Assembly: GCA_963693365.1 (NCBI GenBank)
Contig: CAVNZM010000017.1
Location: forward strand, 3,038,001 to 3,102,000
DNA length: 64,000 bases
Reading direction: 5' to 3'
Source: Amoebidium appalachense
Lineage: Eukaryota > Ichthyosporea
In this document: in pieces, positions 25,830 to 49,269 of the stretch
Numbering within the stretch: position 1 is the first letter of the stretch
How the letters are laid out: the number at the start of each line of letters is the position of its first letter
Position numbers and translations under genes: made by a program
The notes under the pieces: generated by a model
Databases searched by the model: none
Told to the model about the DNA's origin: nothing
What the model saw: the letters and a program-made list of their open reading frames with translations, nothing else

Positions 25830-28800
25830 CGCGCCAAAAAAAAAAAAACACACACACATACCCCACCCCTTCCCCCTCTCCCCCGCCCCACCCCCTTTTC
25901 CTAAGGTCTTCTCTTTCAGGTTTCTGTGGCCCTCTCTAAGTCTTCCCAATGAAGGCTGGGAACTGTCCGGTTAGACCCCCCCCCCCCCCCCCCTCTCCCC
26001 CCACGCGCCCGGGACCCCATTGTCTTTCCCCTTCACCCTAGGCCCTACTTATTCACTCCATGCCATGTGTTCTGTTTTTTCTTAATCGGTTTCCGTTGAA
26101 TTAAAACAACCAATGCACACGCTTTCATATAAGCACTTCCAGCTTACTCAAGACCCAGCCTTTCACTCATCAATGCGTTGCATAACTCTTTTTTAAACGA
26201 TAGGGTGCCTGTCGTCAACAAAACAAAACCCAATCAACTCCGAGTCAACTCAATCTGACCTATGTGTTATGGTATACAGGCCATGGGTCGGGATAGGATC
26301 CTCCCTGTCCTCCGGGTGTTTGGGCAGGGATCCGTCAAGGGCAATGAACCCCGTGTGGCCATTATGGTGAGTGCACACTTACAAATATGGTGGTGGGTGG
26401 GTGCAAGAAACTCGTGTGAGCATTGCAGCGCCCCCCCCCCCCCCCCCCCCCCCCCCCCACGCGGTGACGGCCCGAAACCATCTGCAGTAGCAGCAGCAGC
26501 AGCACCCACACACCCAGCACACAGACACAGAAACACACATCGGATACAAAGACACACGCGAACGCCAAACACAAGAAGAACTTTCTGGTGACATAGCCGG
26601 GTCTGTCTGTATGTCCACACATCAAAGTTAGCATCCTCCTTTGACTGTCTGCTTCGCTACCCAGTTTGGAGAAGTTTACCTGGATTGGGTGGTAGTGTGG
26701 GGCGATGTTCAATAAGGCAGGGAAAATGGGGAATGGATGAAAAGAAGAAAAGAGTGGGCTGCAGCAGATAAGAGGAGTAGAATTTTGTTTTGGCTATGTT
26801 TAAGAGACTGGTTTGTGTTGTTCCAAGAAGTTACACATGGTAGGGGGGAGGGGGGAGGGAGGGGGAGGGAGGGGGGAGGGTTCGATCAGGGGATGTAGGA
26901 TTAGGGATAGATGATTAAGGGGGTTGGGGCTAAGCGAGGGTTAAATAGGAGCGATTGGGTAGTTAGGCAGTGCTTCATGCACTCCATGTGAGGGTGGGTT
27001 AGTTCGCGAACACGTGCGCATGTGTGTGTGTGTGTGTGTTCCGCGGGGTGGGTGGTAGGGTGTGTGTGTGTGTGTGGGTGGGTGGGTGGGTGGGTTGGGA
27101 GGGGAGGGGGGAGGGGGAAGAAGAAACAAACACAGGAGGGCCATAAGTTATGTGGTCCATGTGAGGTTGGGTTAGTTGGCGCGCACGTGCACATGTGCGA
27201 ATGTGTGTGTGCTGCGCGGGGGGGGGGGGGGGGGGGGGGGGGGAGGGGGAGGAGAAAAAAACACAGGATGATCATAAAGGTCTTGGGCTCATGGTCAACA
27301 CTTTTGTGCAGGCCACGTGGTTCATAGCACAGCTGGGGCTTCTGCTGGGCAACCTCAACACCGTGGCCCCCATCCTGTCCATGTGCTTCCTGCTCACTTA
27401 CGGCATCGTCAATGCCGCAGTGTTTGTCCTGGCTGTCAGGTAAAGCCCTCCTTCCCTAACTAAACGTTTGCATTTTTCTTGTTAATAAGCCTTCATTGCA
27501 TCACAGTCATGGGAATTCCTAATCCGTATCGTGTTTCCCCCGGGGCGGCAGGGGGGGGGAGGGGGAGGGGGGGGGGGAGGGGGGGGCTGCTGAGCAATCG
27601 AGGCTAGGCCGAGCGCCTCTGAAACGTTCTACTGAACATAAGCTAACAACAACCATTTGAACAAGAGACACCAGCAACATTTTCAAACATATAATAATTC
27701 CGGATTTCCGTTACATACCATTTCATCCCCCGTTTGCCGCATGGTGTCCAACATCCCAGCATGATTTCCAACATTCTGTGATGTGGGTTGTAACAGGTAT
27801 AATATTCAGTAGGTTATTATAACACATAACGTATATGAATTGGAAACAAAGAAACAAACAGTTACCATCATTCCATCACCTACTTTGAACCTTTAGGAGC
27901 ACCCAACACGCAATCCACCCATAAACTCCCTTATCACTCATATTACCTATGTTCATCTTACTAGCACACTAACACACACACTTCAATACCCACACACAGC
28001 GGCACGCCCAACTTCCGACCCCTCTTCGGCTACTTCTCATGGCACACAGCCATACTTGGCACACTTCTCTCCGTGTCTGTGATGTTCCTATTGGATGCCG
28101 TGGCCGCATGCACCTCTGTCATGTTTATGCTCATAACATTCCTGGTGGTCTCCTACTTTGGCCCCGACACGGACTGGGGGGAGATCTCTCAGGCTATCAT
28201 CTACCATCAGGTATACTATACTCCTTAGTGATGTCTGCAGGTTGGGTTACCGTTAACCCCCTCTTTCCTCTCCACCCCTACCCCCAGCCCACCCTATCCC
28301 CCCCCACCCCCCCCCACACCAGTTAGCCCGCCTGAAGGTGGGTGCTCTTTATGATGCATATTGTTTATGTATGCTTTGCAATATTTGCATGGCATGGTAT
28401 CAATTGTGTACCTCGTACTCAGCAATGCAACAAACGTTATCCCCCCCCCCCCAACTCCAACCGAAAAGAGGTCTGCTTCTGCCTTTGGTTATATATTTGA
28501 GAATTCTTTCCGCCCTTTTTGGAACTCCCTTTTCACTGGATGATATCCCCCCCCCCCGCACACAGACACACATACACACAACCACACACACCACCACAAC
28601 CACCACCACCCACCCACCCAAGCCCACCAAACTTCGGCACCACACCCATCCCCAACCCCCCAACCCCCATCATTCAAAAGGGAAGTGCTCCTACCTTCCT
28701 GTGTGATTCGGGATTCTTCCAGTCCATATGATACTCTCCAGTCCCTTTTTATTCCTCCACGCACGCAATCCCTTTTTTTCCCGTTTTACCCCCTTTCCCG

Positions 28801-29586
28801 TTACCCCCCCCCCCCCCCCCCCCCCCCCCCCTTCCCCCTCCCCCCCCCTCTCCCCCCATACCCCCTCTCTCCTCTCCTCCCCCCAAAATCCCCAACCCCC
28901 CACCCCACCCACCCCCAACGAAGCCTCCCCCTCACCCCAACAAATACATATATAAAAAAAAAAGAAGACGAGGAGGAGGAAGAAGAAGAAGTTGGTAAAG
29001 AAGAAGATGACAAGGATGAACGGGAAAAAGAAAAAGAAAGACACCGAGAGAAAAAAACCTAACGATTAGACCTGTCGACCTCGGCCTAATGCTGCACCAT
29101 GCAGGTGCGCAAGTACCTGCTGATGCTGGACAGGAGGAAGGAGCACATCAAGTACTGGAGGCCCCAGGTACTTGGCACCCATTATAACTCTCTCCGTGCT
29201 TGCACAGTGCCACATTGACTTGGACGCAGAAGGCACCACATGGAATGGAGTAATTCGCAGGGGGAGGGAGGGGGGGGGGGGGGAGGGGGGGAGGGAGGGA
29301 GTGGAATAAACGCAGAAGGCACCACAGGGGATGGAATAAATCACGGGGAAGGAAGGGGGGGGGGGGGGGAAGGAGTGGAGTAAGAGATTGTAAGAGCCTG
29401 GGCGAGGACCCTTCTAGCAAGAAGGCAGAGCCATTCAGAATGCGGACATGACATTCTAAAAGCATTCTCTTTGTTCTTTCGCCTTTCTCTGCATCACCTC
29501 TCCCCCCCCTTCCACCCCTTCCCCACTCACCCACCCACCCATCCACTCATCCTTCTCTCGCATTTTTAGTGTTTCCTTCTGTCAGC

Positions 29587-29621
<35 letters not shown>

Positions 29622-30165
29622 ACCCCACCCATTTCCGCCCCCCGCTCACCCACGCACTCCATTCTCCCGTCCCTTCTTGCCTAGCACATGTGCTTTATTT
29701 TTTTTGATGTCCTTTTTGCACGGTCATCAGCACCTCTAGCAGCAACCCAACTAATGGTACCTGCAAGGTGTTGGGCCCAATGTATGGCGCACAAATAACA
29801 CATTATGGGTGCCTTCCAGGTTTAAAACAAGATAATTCAAATTTGCATACAAATCTGCACCCAAACCTTTATCCCTGCCTCTCTCCCACCTTCAGCCAGC
29901 CCTCTCTTACCTACGATACATCTTTTACCCCCCCTTCCCCCCCCCCCCCCCCCCCCCACCCCCCCATCTCTCCCCGTGCACAGCTGCTGACGCTAGTGAA
30001 CGACCCTGAGAATGAGGACATGAATCTTGTGCTGTTTGGCAATGAGATTAAGAAGGGTGGGCTGTATGTGCTGGGTTGTGTCGTCTTGGCTGCTCTGGAC
30101 GATGACTCGGCAAACCAGCAGGTGATCCTCCCCCTCCCCCCCCCCCCCCCCCCCCCCCTTCCCCT

Positions 30166-30223
<58 letters not shown>

Positions 30224-30444
30224 ACCACCACTACCACCACCTCTTACCACCCCTTGCTATTACACACCTAGACCATTGCATTCAAACAGCAATAACGACA
30301 AGAGGGTTCACAAAGCCAGGCGCACCCACATGGTTGGTTTTCACCTTTTTTGCACCCCTCAGCAAAGGTTGTACCCATAGGTTGTGCATGTATACATTAA
30401 TGAACCCCCCTTCCGCGGCCCGCCGGGTGTTCAGATACACACAG

Positions 30445-30475
<31 letters not shown>

Positions 30476-31019
30476 ACACACACACTTTTTGCCTTGCATC
30501 CCCCGCAAAAACCTCAACAGAAAACAATGGTCATCTGGGGGAATAATAAACTCAATGTACATGCAGGCGATAGGGCAGCGTCAGCGAGCCATCACTCTTG
30601 AGTGGATGAGGGCGGCCGACAGTCTTCGTGTGAAGGCCTTCGTGGAGGTGGTGGCCAGCAGCAACGTCAGGGAGGGTGTCTTTGCTCTGCTGCAGGCCGC
30701 TGGGCTGGGCGGCATGAACCCTAATACCCTGCTGCTCAAGTTCCCGGAGTCGGTGGGTGCTTCTTCTCCCCCCGACTCGATTTCCATTGCTGGCAACAGC
30801 AGGAAAAGGGGGTGTGTATGTGTTTGTGTGTGTGTGTTTGTGGGGGGGAGGGGGGAAGGAGAGGAGGGTAAGGGGAGATGGGGGGAGGGGGGGGGGGGGG
30901 GAGGGAGTCGTAGGTGATTCTTTTCCCCGATCTTTATTGCTGGCAACAGCAGGAAAAGTGGGTGTGTGGGTGTGTGTGTGTGTTTGTGTGTGTGTGGGTG
31001 GATGGTGTGTGTGTGAAGG

Positions 31020-31061
<42 letters not shown>

Positions 31062-31205
31062 GGGAAAGAGAGAGTCGGTGGTGCTTTTTCTTCCCGTTTT
31101 CCATTGCTGACAACACTGAGGAAAAGGGTATGTGTGTGTTTGCCAACGGTGGTGTGTGTGCGTGTGTTTGTGCCTACGGTGTGTGTGTTTTGGGGGGGGA
31201 GGGGT

Positions 31206-31236
<31 letters not shown>

Positions 31237-31932
31237 GGGGAGGGGGAGGGGGGGGGGGTCGATTCATTCTGTTTAGTGAATACCGTTCTCTGTTTCCAAC
31301 CATCATACAATCATATTTGACACAGTGCCTATCCCACTGAAGGTGTGGAGGGACTTGCTCAGTGTATTTCTTCTCTTTCCAACGGTCATATCTCACGCAG
31401 TGCCTATCCCAGGCCATGGAGGGGGACATGCACAACTGCATGTATGCCATCCGTGACGGCAGTGATCTGGGCAAGAATGTGGTGCTGGCCCGTGGCTTCA
31501 ACAGACTGGACAGAGACTCCCTGCAGAACCCTAGCAGCGGCCCAAAGGTGTGTGTGCCATTTAACTTTGTTCCATTTCTGCCTGGCTTTCCCCCGTGTCT
31601 TTCCCTTCCTCTCTTCTCCCACCCACCCCCTCCCCCACCCCCCTCTCTCTCCCTTCCCCCCCTTCGCACCCCCTCCCCACCTCGTTCTCTCTCTCTTTAC
31701 TCCTTCCCTCTCCATCCTGAAAGGTTTTTGGGGCTCCCCCCCCCCCCCCCCCCCCCCCCCTCACTCTCTCCCCCCCTCCCCCCTCCCTCCCAATTCTTCA
31801 AGTGGTTCCTTTCTTTCTTCGTCGTCCAGTTGTGGTAACGTGGTAATAAAAGGTGTGTGTGCGCGCGCATGTGTGTGTGTGTGTGTTTGTGTGTTTGTGT
31901 GTGTGTGTGTGTGTTTGTGTGTGTGTGTTTCA

Positions 31933-31966
<34 letters not shown>

Positions 31967-32536
31967 GGGGGGGGAAGGAGGGGCGTGTTTGTTAAGGTTC
32001 CCGGTGTGCATTGAGGCAGCTTACCATGTGCAAGTTCACACATGGGGTTGTACTAACACGCATATGGGCCATGGCTTACCCCCAGGCATCGCACATCACA
32101 ATCGACGTATGGCCGGTGGAGTGCTGGGGAGACAGAGACCACGTCAACTCGTGGCAGCAGGCTGCCCTGCTCCTGCAGGTATGTATGCATGCAGTCGTGT
32201 GGGTGTACGGAACAAGCATGTGCTTGTCAGAGTTTCCGGATGGATTCTATGCTTGATAGCAACCCGAATAAACTACGTTCCTGGAAACCCACAGGGTGTG
32301 TTGCCAACATAAAAGTCAATGAAAGATGCGGCCGGCTTGGTTGATCCCGTTTGTGTGGGTGTTAGTGGCAGGGTTGGGCGTACGGGACCAAAAAAAGGTG
32401 GTGTTCGTGTGGGTGCTGTGTGTGTGTGTGGGTGGGTGGGGAAAAGGGGAAAGGCAGGAAGGGGGGGGGGAGTGGGAGGGGTTGACGGGCGCAGGAAGGG
32501 CGGGAGGAGGGGTGGGAGGGGTTGAAGGGCACGGGA

Positions 32537-32568
<32 letters not shown>

Positions 32569-33629
32569 GCTGTTGTTGGTTGTTTTTGCAGATATGGTCT
32601 AGATGCAAGCTTCGAGCTCAGCTGACAGTGGATGTCGCAGCTGGCATACATCTTCCACTCCACCCCGTTCTGGAGATACCGCTCAACCCTGCGGGTGTGC
32701 TCGTTTGTGCTGAGTGACGAAGACATAGAGGATGAGGAGTGCCGCCTGGTGGGCCTGGTATGTCCCCCGTATATCTCACAAAATGCACAGTCGTAGTTGA
32801 TGCATGCAGTTGACATGTGCAGGATTATATTTAGCAGGAGGAAAAAGGTGCATTATTGGGAGGAGAGTCGCCTTGTGGGCCTGATATATCCCATGTATCC
32901 GTATATCTCATGGAATGCAAAGTATTTGTTGATGCATGCAGCTGGATATGTGTGCACTTGTACTTATCAGGAGGATCATGACGCGTTATAGTGGGAGGAG
33001 TCACCTTGTGGGCCTGGTATATCTCATGTATACCTATATCTCACAACATGCAAAGTCTTTGTTGATGCATGCAGCTGACATGTGCGTACTTGTATTTATC
33101 AAAAGGATTAATGTGCATATTTTGTGAGGAGAGTCGTTTTGTGGGCCTGGTATATCCCCCTTATATCTCACAAAGTGCACAGCACACATCTTTGTTGATG
33201 CGTGCACCTGCAAATGTGCGCACAGGTATTCAATAAGAGGATGAATCTACGTTTATTGACTACTCACTCCGGCCGATAGGTCAACAACGCAGGTGTCGGG
33301 AACGATAGGCCGTTACATGCTTGTCTATACATACATATATCGATACAGAGGACCATGCCCTATAAATATGACCGTACACAGCCGTTGTCAAAAGAAAACA
33401 CATAAGGGCTTCAAGATGGATTACACATGATTACACATGGGGCACACGGGGCACAAGATTGTTACATATGGCTTCAGCATATGTGAATGATGTGGTCGCA
33501 CCCTCCTTTCAGTTCGTTTGTGTTAGTCTCCGGTGTGACGGTGATGGTTATAGTCAGTATAGCACCGGAAAGGGGCAGGCAAAAAATAACCTTCGTCTGT
33601 TTTTTTTTTGTTTTTTTTTGTTTTTTTTT

Positions 33630-33675
<46 letters not shown>

Positions 33676-34228
33676 AATAATGGCATTAAGAAGTGTTTAA
33701 CACCTCTTAACCGACAGCTAACCGAGCTGAGAATCAAGGCCGAAATCCACGTAAGCTCCCTGAAAGGTGGTACGTGACCTGTGCACGTGTTAGGGTTTTT
33801 TCCTTTATCTCCTTTCCCCTTTTCTCGTTTCTTTTTTTTCTTTCTTTGTTTTTCCTTTTTTTTTGGTTTCCCCCTTTCGCGGAGGGGGGGGGGGGGGGGG
33901 GGGGGGGAGGGGGGGAGGGGGGGGGAGGGGGAGGGGGTTGCTGACATGAAGCAGTTAAACTCTTTGAGAGCATATGAGTCATTGTACGTGACATCAGGCT
34001 TTTGCGGTATATCACTTTTTGGGGGCTCTTGTATGTGGCTGTAGGTGGCGTGTCTCCGGTGGGAAAGGTGGTGGAGTTGGTGGTTCTCGAGGTCACGTGG
34101 GCCGTTTTTTTGTTTTTTTTTCCTTTCTTTCTTTTTTTTTTTTTTTGTTTGGGGGTGGGGTGGGTGGGGGGGAGGGGGGAGGCAATCTGGGAAAACAAGT
34201 ATGTTGGAGGGGAAGAGGGTGTGTGTGT

Positions 34229-34278
<50 letters not shown>

Positions 34279-34519
34279 TACCCTCAGGCATTTGCGCACG
34301 CTGCGAGAAGACGTTCTTGTGTGTGAGTTTCTGCAATACCACGATGCACTCATCCACCCTTATTTTGTACCCATGCAGGTCACGGGCGGTCACGCAATGC
34401 TAGCAGTGCCAGCAGCCCCATGCGGTCTCCCCTGCTGACCCACCCCCCCGTGGTCTTCCCCCCAACCCTGCCCGGCAGCAACCGCGCTCGCTCAATCAAC
34501 CAGCTGCTAAGAAGGTCAA

Positions 34520-34555
<36 letters not shown>

Positions 34556-34845
34556 TTCTCCCCCCCCCCCCCCCCCCCCCCCTTCCCGTGTCCCTATGAT
34601 CATCAGTGCAGGTGGTTATGCAAGCCACTTGTGGCTATATTTGGCATATGTATTGATAGATTAGATTTTTTTTTGCTCCCTATTGTGCACACCTATATTG
34701 TGGTATCTCCTCGATTTGTCCCGTTGATTTTTTGCCTCCTGTTTATTTATATTTTTTCAACTTACACCTTTTGATTTCGTTTTTGTAAGGGTGTGTGTGT
34801 GTGTGGTGGTGCTGGTGCTGTTGCTAGTGGTAGTGGGGAGTGGAG

Positions 34846-34892
<47 letters not shown>

Positions 34893-35466
34893 TAAAATGT
34901 GTTTCAGAGGACGAAGCACGCATCCACGGACAAGACAGGTCAGATTTTGCTAAGCACAAAGAGCATGCATGATCTCGATAAGCAAAGCCCATCCTATGGG
35001 GGAGGCCCAAGTCAACCCGTGGCCCCCCAAAGGAGGGGGAGGGGGAGAAGGGGGGGGGGGGGGGGGGGGGGGGGGGAAGGTTGTTTGATGAGGAATTAAG
35101 GAACTGACACACTACGTCTATGCACAGGGTGTCAGCCAGCAGTGCGGTGGTGCTGATCCCCATGCCCCTGCCGCTGCCCAGGTGCAAGGCCGACCACGTG
35201 AGCTACTTCAACGACATGGACATCATGTCTGCTGGCCTGCCCCCCACCGCTATCGTACTTGCACCCCCCCCCCCTCCCCCCCTCCCCCACGCATTATATT
35301 CCTCTCTCCCGCCACCCCCATTGCACAAACATACAGAGACCCACTCCCTATGCTTCCCCCCCCCCCTCCCCCCCTCCCATCCTCACCCCACCCCAATATC
35401 CCCCCCCTCCCCCCCCCCCCCCCCCCCGCTCCAAAAAAAAACAAAAAAAAAACACCTCCCTACCGT

Positions 35467-35532
<66 letters not shown>

Positions 35533-35734
35533 ACATAAACTCTGCACACTTCCTTTTTTCCTCCTTCCTCTTGATCCCCCCCTCACCTCGCCCACCGTTC
35601 CCCAAAATCCAGACGGTGTAAACCCACATCCAAAATCATGGCCTATTCTTTTTCTGTTTTCGTACCCCCTTCTCCCCCTCCTCCCCCTCTCTCTCCCCTC
35701 CCCCTATCTGGGTACCGTCCCCCTGCCCCCCCCC

Positions 35735-35770
<36 letters not shown>

Positions 35771-35882
35771 ACCCACCCACCCACCCACACACACACAACT
35801 ATGTTCTGCACCATCAATACTCATGGTTCTATCCCGAACACAGGTGCTGTCTGAGCAGATGGTGGTGACGACAGACTTCTAG
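18833..35882 (+). CDS. SLC12-family cation-chloride cotransporter, SLC12A9/CCC9-like (25 exons)
   Basis: Multipass membrane carrier of the electroneutral cation-chloride cotransporter family; which ions it carries cannot be read from sequence. Exons: 18833-18922, 19286-19390, 20131-20243, 20710-20817, 21436-21556, 22766-22939, 24108-24272, 24782-24877, 25688-25786, 26280-26366, 27312-27439, 28000-28210, 29105-29167, 29984-30121, 30567-30752, 31413-31547, 32086-32178, 32641-32757, 33718-33750, 33955-33983, 34045-34091, 34379-34514, 35128-35254, 35844-35882. With one possible split this gives about 879 aa (SLC12A9 about 914). Signatures: N-terminal [23 protein letters not shown] (TM1), [78 protein letters not shown], a soluble domain with [22 protein letters not shown] and GLPPTAI near the C-terminus. 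Exons 33955-33983 and 34045-34091 are inferred only because they close the phase and add a Gly/Ser linker. A9 rather than KCC/NKCC assignment is from memory of motifs. Confidence 0.88.
22940..24107 (+). other. SLC12 intron 6 with a decoy copy of the next exon's start
   Basis: The intron is G-rich with GT arrays. At 23851-23870 a cag acceptor followed by TGTGGTGTTGCCGAGGG exactly repeats the acceptor and first 17 bases of the real exon at 24108; flanking sequence (ATTCAGTAGTA-type block, then TTTGTGCAG) is also shared. The unit is offset by 254 bases, so this is a partial tandem duplication across the 3' splice site. Confidence 0.75.
30753..31412 (+). repeat. Tandem duplications in SLC12 intron 15
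   Basis: Three diverged copies of a unit with a core like TTGCTGGCAACAGCAGGAAAA (about 30786, 30938 and 31106; the third is GACAACACTGAGG) each lead into a GT array and a G run, period about 150-170 bases. Further on, CAGTGCCTATCCCA occurs at 31323-31336 and again at 31399-31412, where it is the true 3' splice site of the exon at 31413. Confidence 0.75.
32737..33245 (+). repeat. Four tandem copies of an exon-end/5' splice site unit
   Basis: The real SLC12 exon ends GTGGGCCTG at 32757 followed by GTATGT. The unit spanning this junction recurs with GTGGGCCTG ending at 32883, 33016 and 33149 (spacing 126, 133, 133), each preceded by a GAGGAG block like the coding sequence and followed by TAT(A)TC, TATATCTCA, then TTGATGCATGCAG. 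Copies three and four keep a GTAT after the CTG, so they look like spare donors; copy two has ATAT. Confidence 0.85.
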
Positions 35883-37481
35883 GTAGGAACACCTTGTCTT
35901 AAATCAGTTCTAAACAAAGTGTCGTGAACGGGACAGACAGAATGATGCAAAAACTATATTACGAAGTCCTATTAGGAATACATACGAAAGATAATCTAGA
36001 AGGCGAAGTCAAGTACCTGGGACGAAGAAATGTTATTGTTGTATTGTCTAAATCGTGTTTTGCATACGTAGGAACTTGTGAACAGCTTGCACGTGTCAAG
36101 CAATGTGTGGTATGTATAGTGACGAGTAGCATTTAAACAAGGATTTGCGCGCACAGCCCATGCATTAGATTCGCCTTTGCAGGGATAGCAGGTGAGCTGG
36201 ACTCACAGAACTGTACATATGTGGTGAGAAAACAACAGGTGTATGTACTTGGCATGCAACTTGGGCAGTGATATTGGTTTGTGCCCCAGTGATATTGGTT
36301 TGTGCAGAATAATATATATGTATGGCGCTAATAATGAACCTCGAATTACTGAAGATACACAGGCAGGCTGATTGAACTTGTGTGTGTGTGTGTGTGTGTG
36401 TGTACCTGTGTGTGTGAGTGGATGCACCCATGCACACAGACATCTGAGAGCACGGTATTACTGTAAAATTTCCGACGGTTCGCACGTGTGTTCGGGGCTT
36501 GCACATGTGATATCCAGCATGACGCGTCATATTTGCATTACTGAGCGTATGAGTGCATGCAGGTGCATATGCATACGGACAGGCATTTTGCGCTAATACA
36601 TGTGTGCACGCTATAGCTACATTGATTCTTTAGTTTATTATCCTGAATCAGATGTGCAGGGCTGATGTGCGGTGTACATGCACAAGGAGTGGAGCTTCAA
36701 AACATCATCACTGCACACGAGCAGAGATTTAACTTGTAATTTTTTTACTTTATTATGTTCACGCCATGTTCATTTTGATGCAACATGCATACCCAAGGGC
36801 CGTCGTGACGACACAGTGGTCGTGACCAGAAGAATCGAAACGAAAGGTGGCAACTTGGAGCAGGTTTCACGTTCGTTTGGGCTTTTTATAGCTGACGTTT
36901 AGTGGCTCTGGAATGCTTGCTCGAGGAATGCAAAATAACCGTTTCCCGCCCACATTCTGTCCTGTGCTTGGATCCCCGAGAGCAGTTTTATAGATAACTG
37001 CATGATAAGCGGATGCTCTGGCACTTACATGTTTCATACTTTACCAAAAATTTGAAGATGTAGGGGCGTTTCAACCGAGGTTTCTCTAAATCACTATACC
37101 ACAGAACTCGTGTCATCGAGTCTTATAATAGACATAGAATGTTTTCTGCCCTACTCGAGATCTGCGAAAACCAATCATCTCAGTTTAGTTAAAAAATGCA
37201 TGACTTTTCTAGATTTACACTGCATTAAATCTATTAAAAAAAGCAGCCATTGCACCTTCACATATGCTTTAAAGTTTTAAGATTCATTCAAATTTTAGGT
37301 TGTCGGCACCTTTCTAAATAAGCTAATTCTATTCTAAGCACTCATTGGTTGAGGAGGTTTGGCGGCAACCGATATTTATGTGCATGGTTCCGACCCAGGC
37401 ATTTTACCCGCCGTAGTGCGCATGTGTACACACTCGCAGCTGTGTATTTGAGACGTCTTGAAAGCAACTGAGTCTCAAACT
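35883..37481. other. Intergenic spacer; no gene recognised
   Basis: Between the SLC12 stop and the first plausible exon of the receptor gene. It is AT-richer, mostly unique sequence with one short (GT)n array (36380-36405). No long open frame with recognisable similarity was found. The downstream part may carry the receptor gene promoter and 5' untranslated exons. Confidence 0.4.
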
Positions 37482-37691
37482 ATGTTATTGCATGGTATCA
37501 GGCACACCGTGACACAAGTATATAACCCCTTTTTTATTTCTTACTACGCTTATATTTTTTTAACCGCCTTTTTACCTTCTGTTGCAGTTGCGCAGCGCAA
37601 TTTCTTGGAAGGCAAACGCAAGCGCCCTACCCCTTGGGAGCCATTAGGTCATCGTTTTAGCCACGATGACCAATTCCAACAGTACCTTCAC
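37482..37691 (+). CDS. Possible signal-peptide exon upstream of the receptor gene
   Basis: An ATG at 37482 opens 70 codons ending at CAC before a GTAAGC donor. Residues about 24-40 form a hydrophobic stretch (YYAYIFLTAFLPSVAVA) ending in an AVA-type signal peptidase site. It could join the next exon through a phase-0 acceptor after 37800 (GGGGCCCAG), giving a receptor of about 1132 aa with a secretion signal. Against it: the sequence just before TTGCGCAG near 37588 is itself a textbook pyrimidine-rich 3' splice site, so the hydrophobic frame may be intron read by chance. Confidence 0.3.
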
Positions 37692-37758
37692 GTAAGCAGT
37701 CAAGGCCTACACCAGCACATATAGCAGCATCGTTTTTACGCAAACGCGGGCAGGTTTG

Positions 37759-47898
<10,140 letters not shown>

Positions 47899-48061
47899 TT
47901 CGCTGACGGGAATACCAAATTATGACTCGATCCCGCATGGGGCTGTGAGCATGGATGTGTGGAGGTGGGTTGGTGTGTGTATACTACCGTGTGTGTGTGT
48001 GTGTGTGTGTGTGTGGTTTGAATATATCCCTTTGTTTTCATCTCTTTCACACACACACACA

Positions 48062-48150
<89 letters not shown>

Positions 48151-48510
48151 CGTGCGTGCGTGTGTGTGTGTGTGTACGCGCGCATGTGTGTGTGTGTGCA
48201 TGTGTGTGTGTGTGGGGGGGGGGGGGGCGTGCACGCACACACACACGCACACACACACATGCATGCATGCCATTGCACACATTTTCTAGTTTATTATGCT
48301 GGGCTCTCCACCTCCCCCCCCCCCCCCCCCCAGGTCATGCACACGGCACTGTTTGTCCCTTCCTAAAACCTTTCTCCTCTATTTCCCATTTACCCTCATC
48401 ACCCTTCCTGTCCTCACCCTTTTACAAGTTTCCGTAGACTTGTACTCCCACCTCCCCCATTCCCCTCCACTTCCTGCCCAATTTTTCTCCGGCACCCAGA
48501 AGGAGGCTCC

Positions 48511-48552
<42 letters not shown>

Positions 48553-49199
48553 ACCCCCACCCCACCCTGCCCCCCCCCCCCCCCCCCCCCCACCCTCAAA
48601 ATCTTTTTCACTTCTCGTGACTTTTCCTCGTTTGTGTTTTTTTCTTTCCTGCCTCTGTATTGTGAAACGACACGCACCAGAGAGGGAGAGGGAGGGAGAG
48701 AGAGAGAGAGAGGAAGGGAGGGAGAGGGAGGGGGGGGGGGAGGGGGGGAGGGCGAGGGGGAGGAATAAAGAACTAAAAAAAGAAACTTTGTACACACATC
48801 CTCGATTAAGGCCTAACCATTTCCTACCACCCGCAGTTCTGTCGAAGTCCAGTTCTGATTGGACACCTCCAAATCCGACCGTGACGTCACTCCTCCACCA
48901 GCCAACCATATGTTTTCAGTTTAGTGGTTCTTTCCATTTTTGGTAACGCCCTGCTTTCCGCGTCCTTTTTTGGAATTGCTCGAACCATTACGTATTTTCA
49001 ACAGCTTGGCGGAGAACATCATTCGCACCCGTGACTTTAATTTATGTTATGGGTTGGAGTTGGTTGGTGCGAGGGACTAATTTGCAGGTTCTGTGTGATA
49101 GGGTGTGTGTGTGCGTGTGTGGGTGTGTGTGTGTGTGTGTGTTGGTGTGTGTGTGTGTGTGTGTGCGTGTGTGTGTGTGCGTGTGTGTGTGTGTGTCCC

Positions 49200-49269
<70 letters not shown>

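Noticed and set aside
34264-34378. Coding exon ending [13 protein letters not shown] before 34379
   Set aside because: Its frame does not join either neighbour, and the segment ends in a normal pyrimidine-rich acceptor, so it reads best as intron.
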